Shown in pieces: positions 19,260-28,948 of a stretch of 64,000 nt of DNA; the stretch's first letter is position 1; every line of letters starts with the position of its first letter. This DNA is from Pirellulales bacterium. Its GTDB lineage: Bacteria; Planctomycetota; Planctomycetia; Pirellulales; Lacipirellulaceae. Location: contig JANQOF010000063.1 in NCBI GenBank assembly GCA_028279215.1, positions 62,001-126,000 of the forward strand, read 5' to 3'. The notes under the pieces were generated by a model. That model saw only the letters and a list, made by a program, of their open reading frames with translations, searched no databases and had not been told where the DNA came from. The position numbers and the translations under genes were made by a program.

Positions 19260-19595
19260 CGTTTCTGCCAAGGGATGTTAGTAGGAGGAGTGTGTCGCCT
19301 GGTTTGGCGACTGCGGCAATCAAACCACTGGATGAGTGTGCAACCTGATCGTGCCGCGCACCTTGGGGCTGCAATTGAACCCTAGGTCAACAGTTGGCCC
19401 GAGGTCGAAAGAAAAAAGTGAGATGCGCGGTTTTCTTGCCATGGGCGCTGATATCCTGCACGTGTCGTACGGACTCTCGCACCTGGCGCAATGTCAAGGG
19501 TCGATTGCAACGGCCGCGCGGTGTTGTGTTTTGCCAACATCCGTACGAATCGACGAGGCAAACAAGTGCCGATCAGACGCCTTCGGTAGCTGGCA
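19260..19595. other. Intergenic region, 336 bp, no gene recognised
   Basis: The region lies between the Tad-like operon and the Lnt-pilin gene, both minus strand. It should hold the promoter of the Tad-like operon. A perfect TTGACA occurs on the minus strand near 19490-19500, but the expected -10 position is poor. No open frame there looks like a protein. Confidence 0.45.
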
Positions 19596-21602
19596 CTACT
19601 TCCCACCACCTCCGCCGCCTACCTCCACGCGATGTGTGGTGGAGTTGAGCTGATAGGGCTGTTCGGTCACTGGGTCGAGGGGAATCCCTTCGGGGAAGTA
19701 GTCGGGATCCGCGGCAATGTCGCTCAGATCGTCGGCAGGCCAGTCGCCTTCGACTACGTAGTATCGCTCGACCGCCGAATTGATCTGAGCCCGGTTCATC
19801 TCGTCGGCTCGTTGGTTGGTACCGGACGTGGAATTGATCACTCGCGGCACAATAATCGCCGCCAACGTGCCGAGAATCGCGAGCGTAGCGAGCAACTCCA
19901 TCAAGCTGAATCCACGAACTTCCGCACTTGGCGTCCTGCGGGGTGCCTTGGGGTTGCTACCGTTTTCGGTACAGGTTGCTGATCGGCGGCGCAGTTGTAG
20001 GCCGGGAACCGCACAACAAGTTATTAGTGCGAAGCTTCCAAGGGTGAACAATGTGGTGCTCATGGGAATCTCGTTACTTGGCTCGTAGGTCAAGGGAACG
20101 ATCACACGCGCCGTCCGCCCCTCGTCTACAATGCATGGTTTGAATCTGCCCGCTTCGTCGATCACTCCCGATGCTCCTCCGTGGCAGTTGCGCACGATGG
20201 GCCGCCGCGTCTGAATGGCTCTGAGTCGGGCCATTCGCAGCAACGTCCGCGAGACGACTCCGGTTCGATCCGTCGCCTCGCTTCCACAATGCACATAGAA
20301 ATCGACCGTTCCATCATCACTGAGTTCGGCAACGCGACGTCGATCCGCAATATCGTAGCACACAATACAGGCAAACCGGTGTCGTCCGTGTACCGAATCG
20401 ACGGCAAACCGCGGCACCACGGTGCCGGTTAGGTAGCGTCTATGTGTGGGAATGCCAAACCAGTTCGCAAGCGGCGCATCCCTCTCAAACAGGGGAGCTG
20501 GATTCAGTTTGTCGCCATAACCGACAAAACCGGATTTGGCGTCGGCGTATACCACGCTGTTGTAGCGACGCGGCATGGGGCCCGACAGGTCGACGCGTTC
20601 GCAACCGAGCACAATGCCGGCGTTCGCTCGTCGCGCCGCCTCGCACAGACGATGGCGATACCAAGCGGAGTAATCGCCGGGAGCGTATCGAGCCAGTGGC
20701 CGAATATCGCCTGGCAGAGGCAAGGAATCTGCAGACTGCCCCGTCACGAACTTGTGGTGGTCGGCAAGCTCGGGCCAAACCAATAGATCGGCTTGGACAA
20801 GCTTGTCATCGTTCTCCCAACACAACTGCCGCTCGCTGTCGATGAGCCACTCGTGCCGACCAACCAAGGCAATGGTCGGACCTGGAATTGGGTGACTATG
20901 CTCCAGGCGCCACCAGCCATATGAAAAGGTGGCCGCGACTGCGATTGGAGCTGTCCACATGGCTACTTGCCATCGGATTCGGCGACCCCTCCACCAGGCG
21001 ACGGCTAAGCGGGCGAACTCAAACAGCCAGCCATTTACCAAAGCAACCAGCACGCCAAGGGAAGTCTCCCCACCGAATCGTGCGATTTGCGCCACGATCG
21101 TCCACTCGACTTGCGTGCCCCCTAATCTCAACCAGGGCCCGGCGGAAGGGTCTACCAACGAACCAACAAAGCTACGCAGCAACTCAAACCCGATCCAGAA
21201 GACCGGCAACCCTATGCATACGGGCAAATCAAATCTGACAACCACGGCGCGAGCGACCAGCATGCTGAAGCAGAAGATCAGGGCTGCCAGTTGACTAAGA
21301 ATCAACCAAACGATCTGAAAGGCTGAGTACGGCTCGAATTCGGCGATCCAGTCGAGCGCAATCAAATGATACGCCAAACCACCCAGGTAGACCCCGGCCC
21401 AGCCTTGGGAACCAAGACGCTTAGCCGTCAGCGCCAGGCCAAGTGGAGCAATGGCGACCCATGCGAGCGGCGTGGCGTTGATCGGCGGGTAACAGCAGCC
21501 GAGTAGCACGCCGGACAATACTGCGGCGATCGCCACCACCATCGACTGAAATCGACCGACGCTAGGGGAACAGCAGAGGTATCCGAGGGCACGCAAATTC
21601 AT
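19596..21602 (-). CDS. lnt: Apolipoprotein N-acyltransferase fused to a type II pseudopilin
   Basis: Residues 1-535 (from ATG 21602) are a complete Lnt, which transfers the third acyl chain to bacterial lipoproteins at the outer face of the inner membrane. Multiple N-terminal helices are followed by the nitrilase domain with the Glu-Lys-Cys triad in order: Glu in LLVWPEL (about 277), Lys in YGDKLNPAP (about 364) and Cys in IVCYDIADRR (about 413). A last helix (STTLFTLGSFALITCC) is followed by about 33 linker residues. A class III prepilin signal (VRG then FSLMELLATLAILGTLAAII) starts the final 104 residues, a GspG-like pseudopilin ending in six glycines and Lys. No ATG, GTG or TTG lies in frame between the last Lnt helix and the pilin cleavage site, so the pilin depends on the fusion unless prepilin peptidase releases it. 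Confidence 0.88.
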   Translation of the reverse strand: MNLRALGYLCCSPSVGRFQSMVVAIAAVLSGVLLGCCYPPINATPLAWVAIAPLGLALTAKRLGSQGWAGVYLGGLAYHLIALDWIAEFEPYSAFQIVWLILSQLAALIFCFSMLVARAVVVRFDLPVCIGLPVFWIGFELLRSFVGSLVDPSAGPWLRLGGTQVEWTIVAQIARFGGETSLGVLVALVNGWLFEFARLAVAWWRGRRIRWQVAMWTAPIAVAATFSYGWWRLEHSHPIPGPTIALVGRHEWLIDSERQLCWENDDKLVQADLLVWPELADHHKFVTGQSADSLPLPGDIRPLARYAPGDYSAWYRHRLCEAARRANAGIVLGCERVDLSGPMPRRYNSVVYADAKSGFVGYGDKLNPAPLFERDAPLANWFGIPTHRRYLTGTVVPRFAVDSVHGRHRFACIVCYDIADRRRVAELSDDGTVDFYVHCGSEATDRTGVVSRTLLRMARLRAIQTRRPIVRNCHGGASGVIDEAGRFKPCIVDEGRTARVIVPLTYEPSNEIPMSTTLFTLGSFALITCCAVPGLQLRRRSATCTENGSNPKAPRRTPSAEVRGFSLMELLATLAILGTLAAIIVPRVINSTSGTNQRADEMNRAQINSAVERYYVVEGDWPADDLSDIAADPDYFPEGIPLDPVTEQPYQLNSTTHRVEVGGGGGGK

Positions 21603-21836
21603 GTACAAAACTAGGTCAATGGCTGCTCACTACGGCCTCCGATGGGCTGGACAACACGGGACGTCGACTGATTTGCAACGCATTTCCCTAGTCGTAGCGA
21701 TCGTGCTGATATTGCGGACGTCGCCAGGCAATGCGCGGTAGAAACCGGCCGCCAATCTGGTCTAATGGAGAGATTGTCGACCACAAAACGGTAGACGCAG
21801 TTCGCCGTAGCCCAGTTGCTCAAAGTTCCCAACGAA

Positions 21837-22694
21837 ATGCCGCGCAAACAAACAAGCCGATCGTCGACGACGGCCAAGGGCCGCAAATCGGCGCCACCGA
21901 AGAAAAAGCGGCCTGCGAAGAAGCCAGTGCGGGGGCGGGGCAGGGCGGCTGCGCAGCGGGTGAGCGATCAACCGGGCGAGCGGCTGCAAAAGGTACTCGC
22001 AGCAGCGGGCGTCGCCAGCCGGCGAGAGTGTGAGGAGCTGATTCTTGAGGGTCGCGTGGAAGTCGATGGCGACGTCGTTGCCGAACTCGGCACGCGCGTG
22101 GAACCGGCAAGACAGACGATCCGAGTCGACGGAGAGCCGCTTCCCAAACCGAAGCTCGCCTACTACGCGGTAAACAAGCCGACCGGCGTCGTCTCGACGG
22201 CCAGCGATCCGTCGGGCCGCCAACGGGTAATCGACCTGTTGCCGTCCAGCTTGGGCCGTTTGTACAACGTCGGCCGCTTGGATCTGGCAAGCGAAGGACT
22301 AATCCTGGTGACCAACGATGGCGAGTTGGCCAATCGATTGACGCACCCAAGCCACGGAGTGGAGAAGACGTACCACGTACAAGTTGCCGGACACCCGGAG
22401 CCCGAAGTATTGTCGCAACTACGTAAAGGCGTGTACTTTGCCGAAGGCAAAGCGCAAGTGGTTCGCGCTAAGGTTAAGAGCCGACGCAAACAATCGTCCG
22501 TGCTCGAAATCGTCCTGGCCGAAGGGCGCAACCGCGAAATCCGTCGTATGCTGGCGAAGGTGGAACACAAGGTGCAGAAGTTGGTCCGCGTGGCGGTTGG
22601 CCCGGTGCGTCTGGGCGACATGCCGCCAGGCGCGTACCGCAAACTGACGCCACAGGAAGTCAAATCGCTGCGCGCCGCGGCGCATATGAAATGA
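21837..22694 (+). CDS. Pseudouridine synthase, RsuA/RluB family
   Basis: The enzyme isomerises uridine to pseudouridine in rRNA. About 285 residues from ATG 21837. A basic, disordered N-terminus (about 40 residues rich in Lys/Arg) precedes an S4 RNA-binding domain (GERLQKVLAAAGVASRRECE, about 45-90). The catalytic domain has NKPTGVVSTASDP and the active-site Asp in GRLDLASEGLILVTNDG at about 145-161, then GRNREIRRML, typical of RsuA/RluB/RluE/RluF. Which rRNA position it modifies cannot be read from the sequence. It is divergent from the Lnt-pilin gene. Confidence 0.92.
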   Translation: MPRKQTSRSSTTAKGRKSAPPKKKRPAKKPVRGRGRAAAQRVSDQPGERLQKVLAAAGVASRRECEELILEGRVEVDGDVVAELGTRVEPARQTIRVDGEPLPKPKLAYYAVNKPTGVVSTASDPSGRQRVIDLLPSSLGRLYNVGRLDLASEGLILVTNDGELANRLTHPSHGVEKTYHVQVAGHPEPEVLSQLRKGVYFAEGKAQVVRAKVKSRRKQSSVLEIVLAEGRNREIRRMLAKVEHKVQKLVRVAVGPVRLGDMPPGAYRKLTPQEVKSLRAAAHMK

Positions 22695-22814
22695 ACAGGA
22701 GACCACGGAGGGGTGAGCCGAACGCGCTAGCATCGGATCTTTCCAAGAAAACCGAGGCTAGCGCATGTGGCGCACAACACCTAGTCCTTTCGTCCCCAAC
22801 CCCGCTTCCATTTG

Positions 22815-23669
22815 ATGCCACTCGCCCTTGAAGCGACACAAACGACTGTTTCGATTATTGAGAACGTACAAATCGCTGCGCGAACTTATCGCGTGCGGTT
22901 TGAATGCCCGGCGATTGCGGAGAGTATCTTGCCCGGGCAGTTTCTGATGCTGCGGCTCGCTGGGTGCGACGATCCGTTGCTGGGCCGGGCGTTCGCCTTG
23001 TACGACACCGTGGACGATGCGAGCGGCAGGGCGACGATGGTCGACGTCGTGTACCTAGTGATGGGCAAGATGACTTCGCGGCTGGCGCGGTTTCGCCCCA
23101 GGCAGCAACTCGACGTGTGGGGACCGTTGGGAAATGGTTTCGAGTTGCCGGAGGTCGATCGATTAATCATGGTGGCGGGCGGCATCGGCCAAACGCCGTT
23201 CTTGGCGCTGGGTAAGGAGTTTCTCGGCCATCGTGCGTATGGCAATTCGCCACAGTCCGCTGTGCATCGCGAGACCGCAACCCTGCTGTATGGTGTCCGC
23301 ACGGCCGACCTATTGGCGGGCGAACACGATTTTCGCTCGGCGGGCATCGACTTGCGCGTTGCAAGCGACGATGGCAGCGTAGGGCATCGCGGATTCGTTA
23401 CCGAGTTGCTTGCCGAGGTACTCGATGAAACCGCCGACGAGCAGTGTCAGGTGGTTTGCTGTGGACCCGAGGTGATGATGGAGCGGGCCGCCGAGGTGTG
23501 CGTGAAAGCGGGCGTGCCGTGCCAAGTTTCGCTCGAAACGCCTATGGCCTGTGGCATCGGCATTTGCTTTAGCTGCGTGGCGCGGGTTCGGCAGGACGAC
23601 GGGACGTGGGACTACCGTCGAACGTGTGTCGAAGGCCCGGTGTTCGATGCCGAGTGCATCGAGTGGTAA
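22815..23669 (+). CDS. pyrK: Dihydroorotate dehydrogenase electron-transfer subunit PyrK
   Basis: PyrK carries FAD and a [2Fe-2S] cluster and passes electrons from PyrD to NAD in pyrimidine synthesis. About 284 residues. The FAD-binding domain has PGQFLMLRL and GRAFALYD. The NAD part has IMVAGGIGQTPFLALGKE and VVCCGPEVMM. The C-terminal cluster ligands are in MACGIGICFSCVARV and RRTCVEGPVFD. PyrD is not adjacent, so this is annotated by family similarity alone; a related flavodoxin-reductase-like electron-transfer protein is the alternative. Confidence 0.88.
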   Translation: MPLALEATQTTVSIIENVQIAARTYRVRFECPAIAESILPGQFLMLRLAGCDDPLLGRAFALYDTVDDASGRATMVDVVYLVMGKMTSRLARFRPRQQLDVWGPLGNGFELPEVDRLIMVAGGIGQTPFLALGKEFLGHRAYGNSPQSAVHRETATLLYGVRTADLLAGEHDFRSAGIDLRVASDDGSVGHRGFVTELLAEVLDETADEQCQVVCCGPEVMMERAAEVCVKAGVPCQVSLETPMACGIGICFSCVARVRQDDGTWDYRRTCVEGPVFDAECIEW

Positions 23670-23688
23670 GTGGCCAAGTCTGAATTGG

Positions 23689-23958
23689 CTATTTGGACTT
23701 AAGGCCCTTTACGGCTTTGGAAAGCCGGCTCTTGGTGCGAGCAGCGGCGTTGGCGTGAATGACGCCCTTCGCGGCAGCTTTGTCCAGCTTCTTGGTCGCC
23801 ACGCGGAATGCCGACTCGCCTTCCTCGACATTGCCCGAGGCTACCGCCGCTCGTACTTTGCGGATTTGACCACGAACTTCCGACTTGATCGCGCGGTTGC
23901 GACCATTGCGGGTGACGTTTTGACGGAGGCGCTTCTTGGCACTTTCGGAATTGGGCAT
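23689..23958 (-). CDS. rpsT: 30S ribosomal protein S20
   Basis: The 89-residue basic helical protein matches S20 in length and pattern: MPNSESAKKRLRQNVTRNGR at the start, then the central IRKVRAAVASGNVEE and KKLDKAAAKGVIHANAAARTK, which is the conserved S20 C-terminal motif. S20 binds 16S rRNA early in 30S assembly. It converges with pyrK, with 19 bp between stops. Confidence 0.96.
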   Translation of the reverse strand: MPNSESAKKRLRQNVTRNGRNRAIKSEVRGQIRKVRAAVASGNVEEGESAFRVATKKLDKAAAKGVIHANAAARTKSRLSKAVKGLKSK

Positions 23959-24034
23959 GACGAATTAAACGTAAAGGCCTGGGAACTTTGAGACGGCTGG
24001 CTGTTGCCGCATGAGCTTGACATCAAGCGAATCA

Positions 24035-25480
24035 CTAAGTATCTCGCATTTGAGCGATTTTGTCCAGCCGGTCGGCGACGTCGCGGTAACCAAAATCGGC
24101 GGCAGCAAGCTCCGTTAGGTGTTTTTCCGCCTTGTCGAACTCGCCTAGGCCCGTGGCCAACACACCCGCGCGGTAGCGGGCCAGCTTGTGGAGATCGGAA
24201 TTCGGGTCGGGTGCCGCGGCAACTGCCGCTTCGTAGCTGCTCATGGCGAGGCGAAACTGCTCGATCTTCTGAAAGCACTCACCCAGGTGAAGTTGCGTAT
24301 CAGCGAGTCGCTTGGCATCAGCGCGAGCCGCCTGAAACGCCTGTATTGCCTCGCGGAACTTACCCGCCCGCTTAAGCCTCAAGCCGAACTCGAACTGATC
24401 ATGCAAATTGCCGGGATTCCGCTCCGCCCGGGCCGCGTACACTTCGAGCTCAACCTGATTCGCCTGCACGTGCATTCGCTTGGCGAGTTCGACGGCTTCG
24501 GCGGCGCCCTCTTCCTGAGCGCGGCGATCGGCCACCTCGGTTTGCTGTCGCATCCGCCGTAGTTGGGTTTCCTCGAGTCGCTCGCGAAGGTCGAGATCGC
24601 CACTGGCAACCGTCATTGCCTTGGTGAGCACGCGCTCGGCATCACGCAATCGGTCGGCGTGGGTGTATTCGTCCGCCAGATCCTTGTAGTGTTCGATCTC
24701 CGCGGGATACAGGCGAATCTTCTCGAGCAACTCCTCTTCGGTCGATTTGGCCGGCGCCTCTGGCGCTTCCGCTCCCGCGGGCGAGGTTGGCTGCGACGCT
24801 GCGGCAAGCACCTCTGCCGCAGCGGCATCGGGCGCAGCGGTGTCGCTTGCGCCTTTGCGGAGCAGGTCTTCGTTGTATCCACCTCTCGTGATCGTTTGCT
24901 CGACGCTCAGCCGCGAGATGGTTCGCTCGACCTCTTGGTCGTTCGGCCTTAGTTCCTGGACACGTTTCAAACAGGCAATTGCCTGGTCGAATTGGCCAAC
25001 GGCCGCGAGCGCTTCGGCCGCGACGCGATTCGCCTGCTCGTGCTTGGGGTCGGCGTCGAGCGCCCACTTGAGGTAATAGAGTTGGCAGTCGCCCGCGCCA
25101 ATTGTCTGGGCGGCCGACGCGAGATCAATCAGGATCGAAATATCGTTGGGCCCTTGGTCGAGCGCTTCACACCCGGAAGCAAAAGCCGTCTCCCATTCCC
25201 CCTTGTCCGCGGCCTTGGCCAAGTTGCTTCGCGCGCTCTTGAGCTTGCGGTTCATTCCTCCAAACAACGACGACTTCTTGGCATCGCCATGCTTCTTGGC
25301 TAGGTTGGCGCGCAAGTGCTGCAGATAGACAAGATTCGCAGGATCCTCGGCGACACACTGCGAGAACATGTCGTGGGCGTACTGCGCGTCGCCCTTCTCG
25401 AAGCTCTTTTTTCCGTGCTCGAATAGCTGCTGCAGCCGCTGGCGGACCGCGGCGGTAACGGGTTTGGCAGGTGAAGACAT
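24035..25480 (-). CDS. Cytoplasmic tetratricopeptide-repeat protein
   Basis: The 481-residue protein has no signal peptide or membrane segment. TPR-like helical pairs are spread throughout, clearest at about 15-60 (GKKSFEKGDAQYAHDMFSQC), 110-190 and 365-450 (FEFGLRLKRAGKFREAIQAF, LHLGECFQKIEQFRLAMSSY). An Ala/Pro-rich linker lies at about 215-245. It is presumably a scaffold or interaction protein of unknown partner. It lies 76 bp upstream of rpsT on the same strand and might be cotranscribed with it. Confidence 0.82.
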   Translation of the reverse strand: MSSPAKPVTAAVRQRLQQLFEHGKKSFEKGDAQYAHDMFSQCVAEDPANLVYLQHLRANLAKKHGDAKKSSLFGGMNRKLKSARSNLAKAADKGEWETAFASGCEALDQGPNDISILIDLASAAQTIGAGDCQLYYLKWALDADPKHEQANRVAAEALAAVGQFDQAIACLKRVQELRPNDQEVERTISRLSVEQTITRGGYNEDLLRKGASDTAAPDAAAAEVLAAASQPTSPAGAEAPEAPAKSTEEELLEKIRLYPAEIEHYKDLADEYTHADRLRDAERVLTKAMTVASGDLDLRERLEETQLRRMRQQTEVADRRAQEEGAAEAVELAKRMHVQANQVELEVYAARAERNPGNLHDQFEFGLRLKRAGKFREAIQAFQAARADAKRLADTQLHLGECFQKIEQFRLAMSSYEAAVAAAPDPNSDLHKLARYRAGVLATGLGEFDKAEKHLTELAAADFGYRDVADRLDKIAQMRDT

Positions 25481-25711
25481 AGACGGAAGATTCGGCCAGA
25501 ACGACTAAAGTGCTGAGCAGGTTGCTCGGTAGCGAACCGATGTGGGGGCCTCTGGGAGTTCGGCAACCGTCGCTCATCATCGAGCGAAATCGCCTTCAGA
25601 GAGGCCTTCCACAATGCAATCCATAAGCTCTCCAGAAAACTAGAGCAGTTCATTCTATCGGAGCGGCTATACCAGACAACGGAGCCACGGCCGAGTGACC
25701 TGCGTTGGTGG

Positions 25712-28678
25712 TCATTCACCGTTGCCACCGGGGTCCTCTGGGCGCCCAGGCTGTGCTTGCCCTTCGCCAGGTTTCTGTTGGCCGTCCCCCTTGGACCTGG
25801 CTTGGTCGGGCTTCTCGGGCTTGCCGCCAACCCACGGCGTGCCGAGAGCCTCGGCGAGTGCCTTTTGCAAAGCTTCGGGAGAAATGCCACTTCCCACAGA
25901 GTGAACGGCTACGGTGGTTTGTGGCTTGGCCGCCTCGTCAAGGCTTTTGACGATCATCAACACGCTCTCAAACAACTCTTCTTGCACCGAGATGATGATG
26001 GTGTTCGAGACCTCGTCGATACCTATCGATAACGCACCCTGGAAACCGACTTTGACGGGGGTTGGCCGTTTGTCGCTATCGTCCGCCGAACCTTGGCCGT
26101 AACGAATGATCGTGGTTGTTTCGCGTTGAACCGAAGCGCCGCCCTTCTGATCTTCCTTCTCGAACTCTTTGTCTCGCGTGCTCAACAGATCGCGATACAC
26201 CCCTTTGAGCGCCTCTTCGACGACCTTTGCCCGAGTGTACTTGAGCTTGATTGCCGCGGTGCGGCGCGATTTGGCTTCGCTGTCGGCAGAAGGTTTATCG
26301 TACACGCGGATCAGTGCCTCGATCTCGCGGAGTTGGCTCGGGGACGCATTGGCTACCAAGATGGTGTTGCTGCCGGGGTCGTAGTCGAGCTGCAACGGTC
26401 GTCGCTTCGACATCTGCGCGGAGAAGCCCTTAGACGTTGGGGGAATGTACTCCCACATGTATTGATCAAAGTACCCTTCGGTCTCCTCGCCCTTCATCTC
26501 CTCCTTGTAGAGGTTCTTCAACGTCAGATAGATCGAGAATGCGGTGACATAGTCGACCTGGATGATCTTGAATCGTTCCTGAGGCGGACTTGCCGATTCA
26601 ATGAGCTCTTCCAGCCGATCCAACGCCGCCGTGTCTTCGCTTCGCAGCATCAACCGACCGTCGGGCGTAATCTTGATAACGATCGGCGGCCCGCTCGTCG
26701 AATCGGTGGCGATAGTCGATGATTCACTCGAAGAGCGTGCAGATGACTCGGCGGCAAATCGAAACACCGACTTTGGACCCGATCGAGCCTCGCGATCCCC
26801 CGGCGCTTTTTCGCTACTGTCGGCTTCGTTGGGCGGGGCCAACTGGGCCGGTTCGTCCGGGCCTTCGATTACCAATTTATTCTTACCAATCGATGGCCAC
26901 GCACGGCGCAATTGTTGGATCAACCGCGCCGTCTCCTCGGGCGGAAGGGCTTCGACCACCCGAAGGCGGTTGGAGTTATCGGTTTCGTCGAGTGGTTCCC
27001 CCAGTTTCCGCAAAAAGTCTCGCACCTGACTGATTTGTTCCGCGGTGCCGCGGACCATCAGGCGATTGCGATCGATGTCGGCGTCGATACGAATGTCTGG
27101 CGCTTCATCCTCGTTATCGTCATCATCGTACCAACCGTAGTAGCGATAGCGGTTGCGCGAGCGCGAATCGTCTTCGTCTTTTTTCGGAGCGAACATCGTG
27201 CGTAGTGTGTCCGCTACCGCGTCGGCTGGGTGCTTTCGCAACCTAAAGATGGCGGTCTCCATGCCCGACTCGTCGAGTTGTTCGATCATGCGGACGATCT
27301 TGTCGTGATCGGCCTGCGTAGCGCGTGCGAACAGGATGTCGGCTTTGCTATCCGCGCGCAACTCGGTGAGCGGACTTAGATCGCCAATTTCTTCGAGCGT
27401 CGACTGCAGATTACGCGGGTCGATGGTTTCGAGCTTGTAGCTCTTGGGCACCCTTCGGCCGGAGTCGACCACGCCCTCGCTCGGCGCGGCGCCGCCGGCC
27501 GGTACATCGAGCAACTCAATGGTCCGCCGGATCTTTTTGAGTTCCGCAGGCGGGGCATTGACCAGAATGCTGTTGCGATGCGAATTGTACGATAAGTAAA
27601 CCTGCGGCCCATCCTTCTGCAACATTGTCGACACGTCTTTCCCCGCACCTTGCATCTGCATCAGTAGTTGCATCTTTTGCTGCTGGACGGCAAGCTCTTC
27701 CTGCGACGGGCGCGAAGCGGGGTCGAGGCCTAGGGTCACGTAGACGATGTCGATAACCTTTTCCGCTCGGCGATGCTTAAGCACGATTTCTTCGGGAATC
27801 ACCTGACCGTCGGCGGCCATCCGTTCTTCGTTGAGCACTTGGCTGATCAGCCGGGCGTTTGCCACCGTGGTCATGATGAGCAAGCGTTTGGCCGCCGGCA
27901 GTGGAATGACTTTGGCGTGCTCGCCGGCAAGCTTTCCAATATCTTCCGCCGCGGCGGCCACTTCCATGCTGTCGGGAAGTTGGAACGTGATCTTCACATA
28001 GTCGTGCGGCTGCAAGTCGTATAAATCTTCTTCGTCGACGCGGGCGATCAAGCTGGGGTCGAGCTTGCCAATCTTGAACACACTTAGCATGCCACCCTTA
28101 ACCACCATCGTGTAGCCTCGGGCGTGTAGTTGCCGGTTGATTAGATCGCGGGCTTCTTCGAGCGAGTAGGGACGCTGGGTCGTTAGATTGAGATAACCAG
28201 ATGGCAATTCGGTCCAGTCCAAGCTGTAGCCCGACACGTTGGCCAGCCACTGCAGAACGTCGGGCCATGTTTGCCCATTGAAACTAAACGACACCTTGCC
28301 ACTGGCGTCGGGTTTGGCTTCGAGTTCGTTCGGGTCGGCGATTTTGGTAGGCTTATCGGGGCGCTTCACATCGCCATTTTTGCTGCTGTCGCCATCACCT
28401 TCCGTCTTCGATTCTTCGTTGTCTTCGCGCTTGGATTCTTCGTCGCCCTTGGCTTGCTCCGCTTGATCAGGCGGCGTTGGGCTTGCGGTCGGCGGTTGGG
28501 GGCCGGCTGTAGGCGCAACGACAACACCCCCCCCTTTTTGAGGGATGTTGTCGACCATCACCGGCTGAGCTACAGCAATCGAAGCACCAAGCGCAGCGAC
28601 GAAAGCCAGCGGCCCAATCCACAAAACTACTTCCCGCCTAGGTGTCCGCCGCACGTTTAGCCCCTTCCAACAAGACAT
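25712..28678 (-). CDS. Multi-N-domain secretin-like protein lacking a secretin core
   Basis: The 988-residue exported protein has a signal segment (VVLWIGPLAFVAALGASIAV) and a charged, low-complexity stretch at about 60-125. An N0/STN-like domain follows (FNGQTWPDVLQWLANVSGYS, about 130-200). At least five Secretin_N (N1-type) repeats come next, recognised by phrases such as VYLSYNSHRNSILVNAPPAE, RIDADIDRNRLMVRGTAEQI, LQLDYDPGSNTILVANASPS and IGIDEVSNTIIISVQEELFE. The C-terminal beta-barrel domain of GspD/PilQ is absent; the protein ends in a Pro/Gly-rich tail. It probably forms periplasmic rings or binds a separate secretin. ATG 28678 is taken; GTG 28654, with GGAAGGGG 6 nt upstream, is an attractive alternative. 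Confidence 0.88.
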   Translation of the reverse strand: MSCWKGLNVRRTPRREVVLWIGPLAFVAALGASIAVAQPVMVDNIPQKGGGVVVAPTAGPQPPTASPTPPDQAEQAKGDEESKREDNEESKTEGDGDSSKNGDVKRPDKPTKIADPNELEAKPDASGKVSFSFNGQTWPDVLQWLANVSGYSLDWTELPSGYLNLTTQRPYSLEEARDLINRQLHARGYTMVVKGGMLSVFKIGKLDPSLIARVDEEDLYDLQPHDYVKITFQLPDSMEVAAAAEDIGKLAGEHAKVIPLPAAKRLLIMTTVANARLISQVLNEERMAADGQVIPEEIVLKHRRAEKVIDIVYVTLGLDPASRPSQEELAVQQQKMQLLMQMQGAGKDVSTMLQKDGPQVYLSYNSHRNSILVNAPPAELKKIRRTIELLDVPAGGAAPSEGVVDSGRRVPKSYKLETIDPRNLQSTLEEIGDLSPLTELRADSKADILFARATQADHDKIVRMIEQLDESGMETAIFRLRKHPADAVADTLRTMFAPKKDEDDSRSRNRYRYYGWYDDDDNEDEAPDIRIDADIDRNRLMVRGTAEQISQVRDFLRKLGEPLDETDNSNRLRVVEALPPEETARLIQQLRRAWPSIGKNKLVIEGPDEPAQLAPPNEADSSEKAPGDREARSGPKSVFRFAAESSARSSSESSTIATDSTSGPPIVIKITPDGRLMLRSEDTAALDRLEELIESASPPQERFKIIQVDYVTAFSIYLTLKNLYKEEMKGEETEGYFDQYMWEYIPPTSKGFSAQMSKRRPLQLDYDPGSNTILVANASPSQLREIEALIRVYDKPSADSEAKSRRTAAIKLKYTRAKVVEEALKGVYRDLLSTRDKEFEKEDQKGGASVQRETTTIIRYGQGSADDSDKRPTPVKVGFQGALSIGIDEVSNTIIISVQEELFESVLMIVKSLDEAAKPQTTVAVHSVGSGISPEALQKALAEALGTPWVGGKPEKPDQARSKGDGQQKPGEGQAQPGRPEDPGGNGE

Positions 28679-28948
28679 CCCGCCCCGCCGACTCCCTCGG
28701 CGAGCTACCCCCCAGTATAAGCGCGGACCGGTAGCCGCTACAACTTTCTAAGACGTTGCGAAACGGCAAAAGGGTTCCAACTTCCGGAGAGAATTCGCGG
28801 AAAAGCACGCATTTATTGCAACCGTCGCGTTTCCCCCCTCGAAACGTAGTACCGTTGCGGAGCCAACGGCAAGCTTGTACCAGCGTTCTGAGTCGCGATT
28901 CACTCCGAGAATCGACGCATACGCTCGTTAGCAGAGCGAACGATGACG

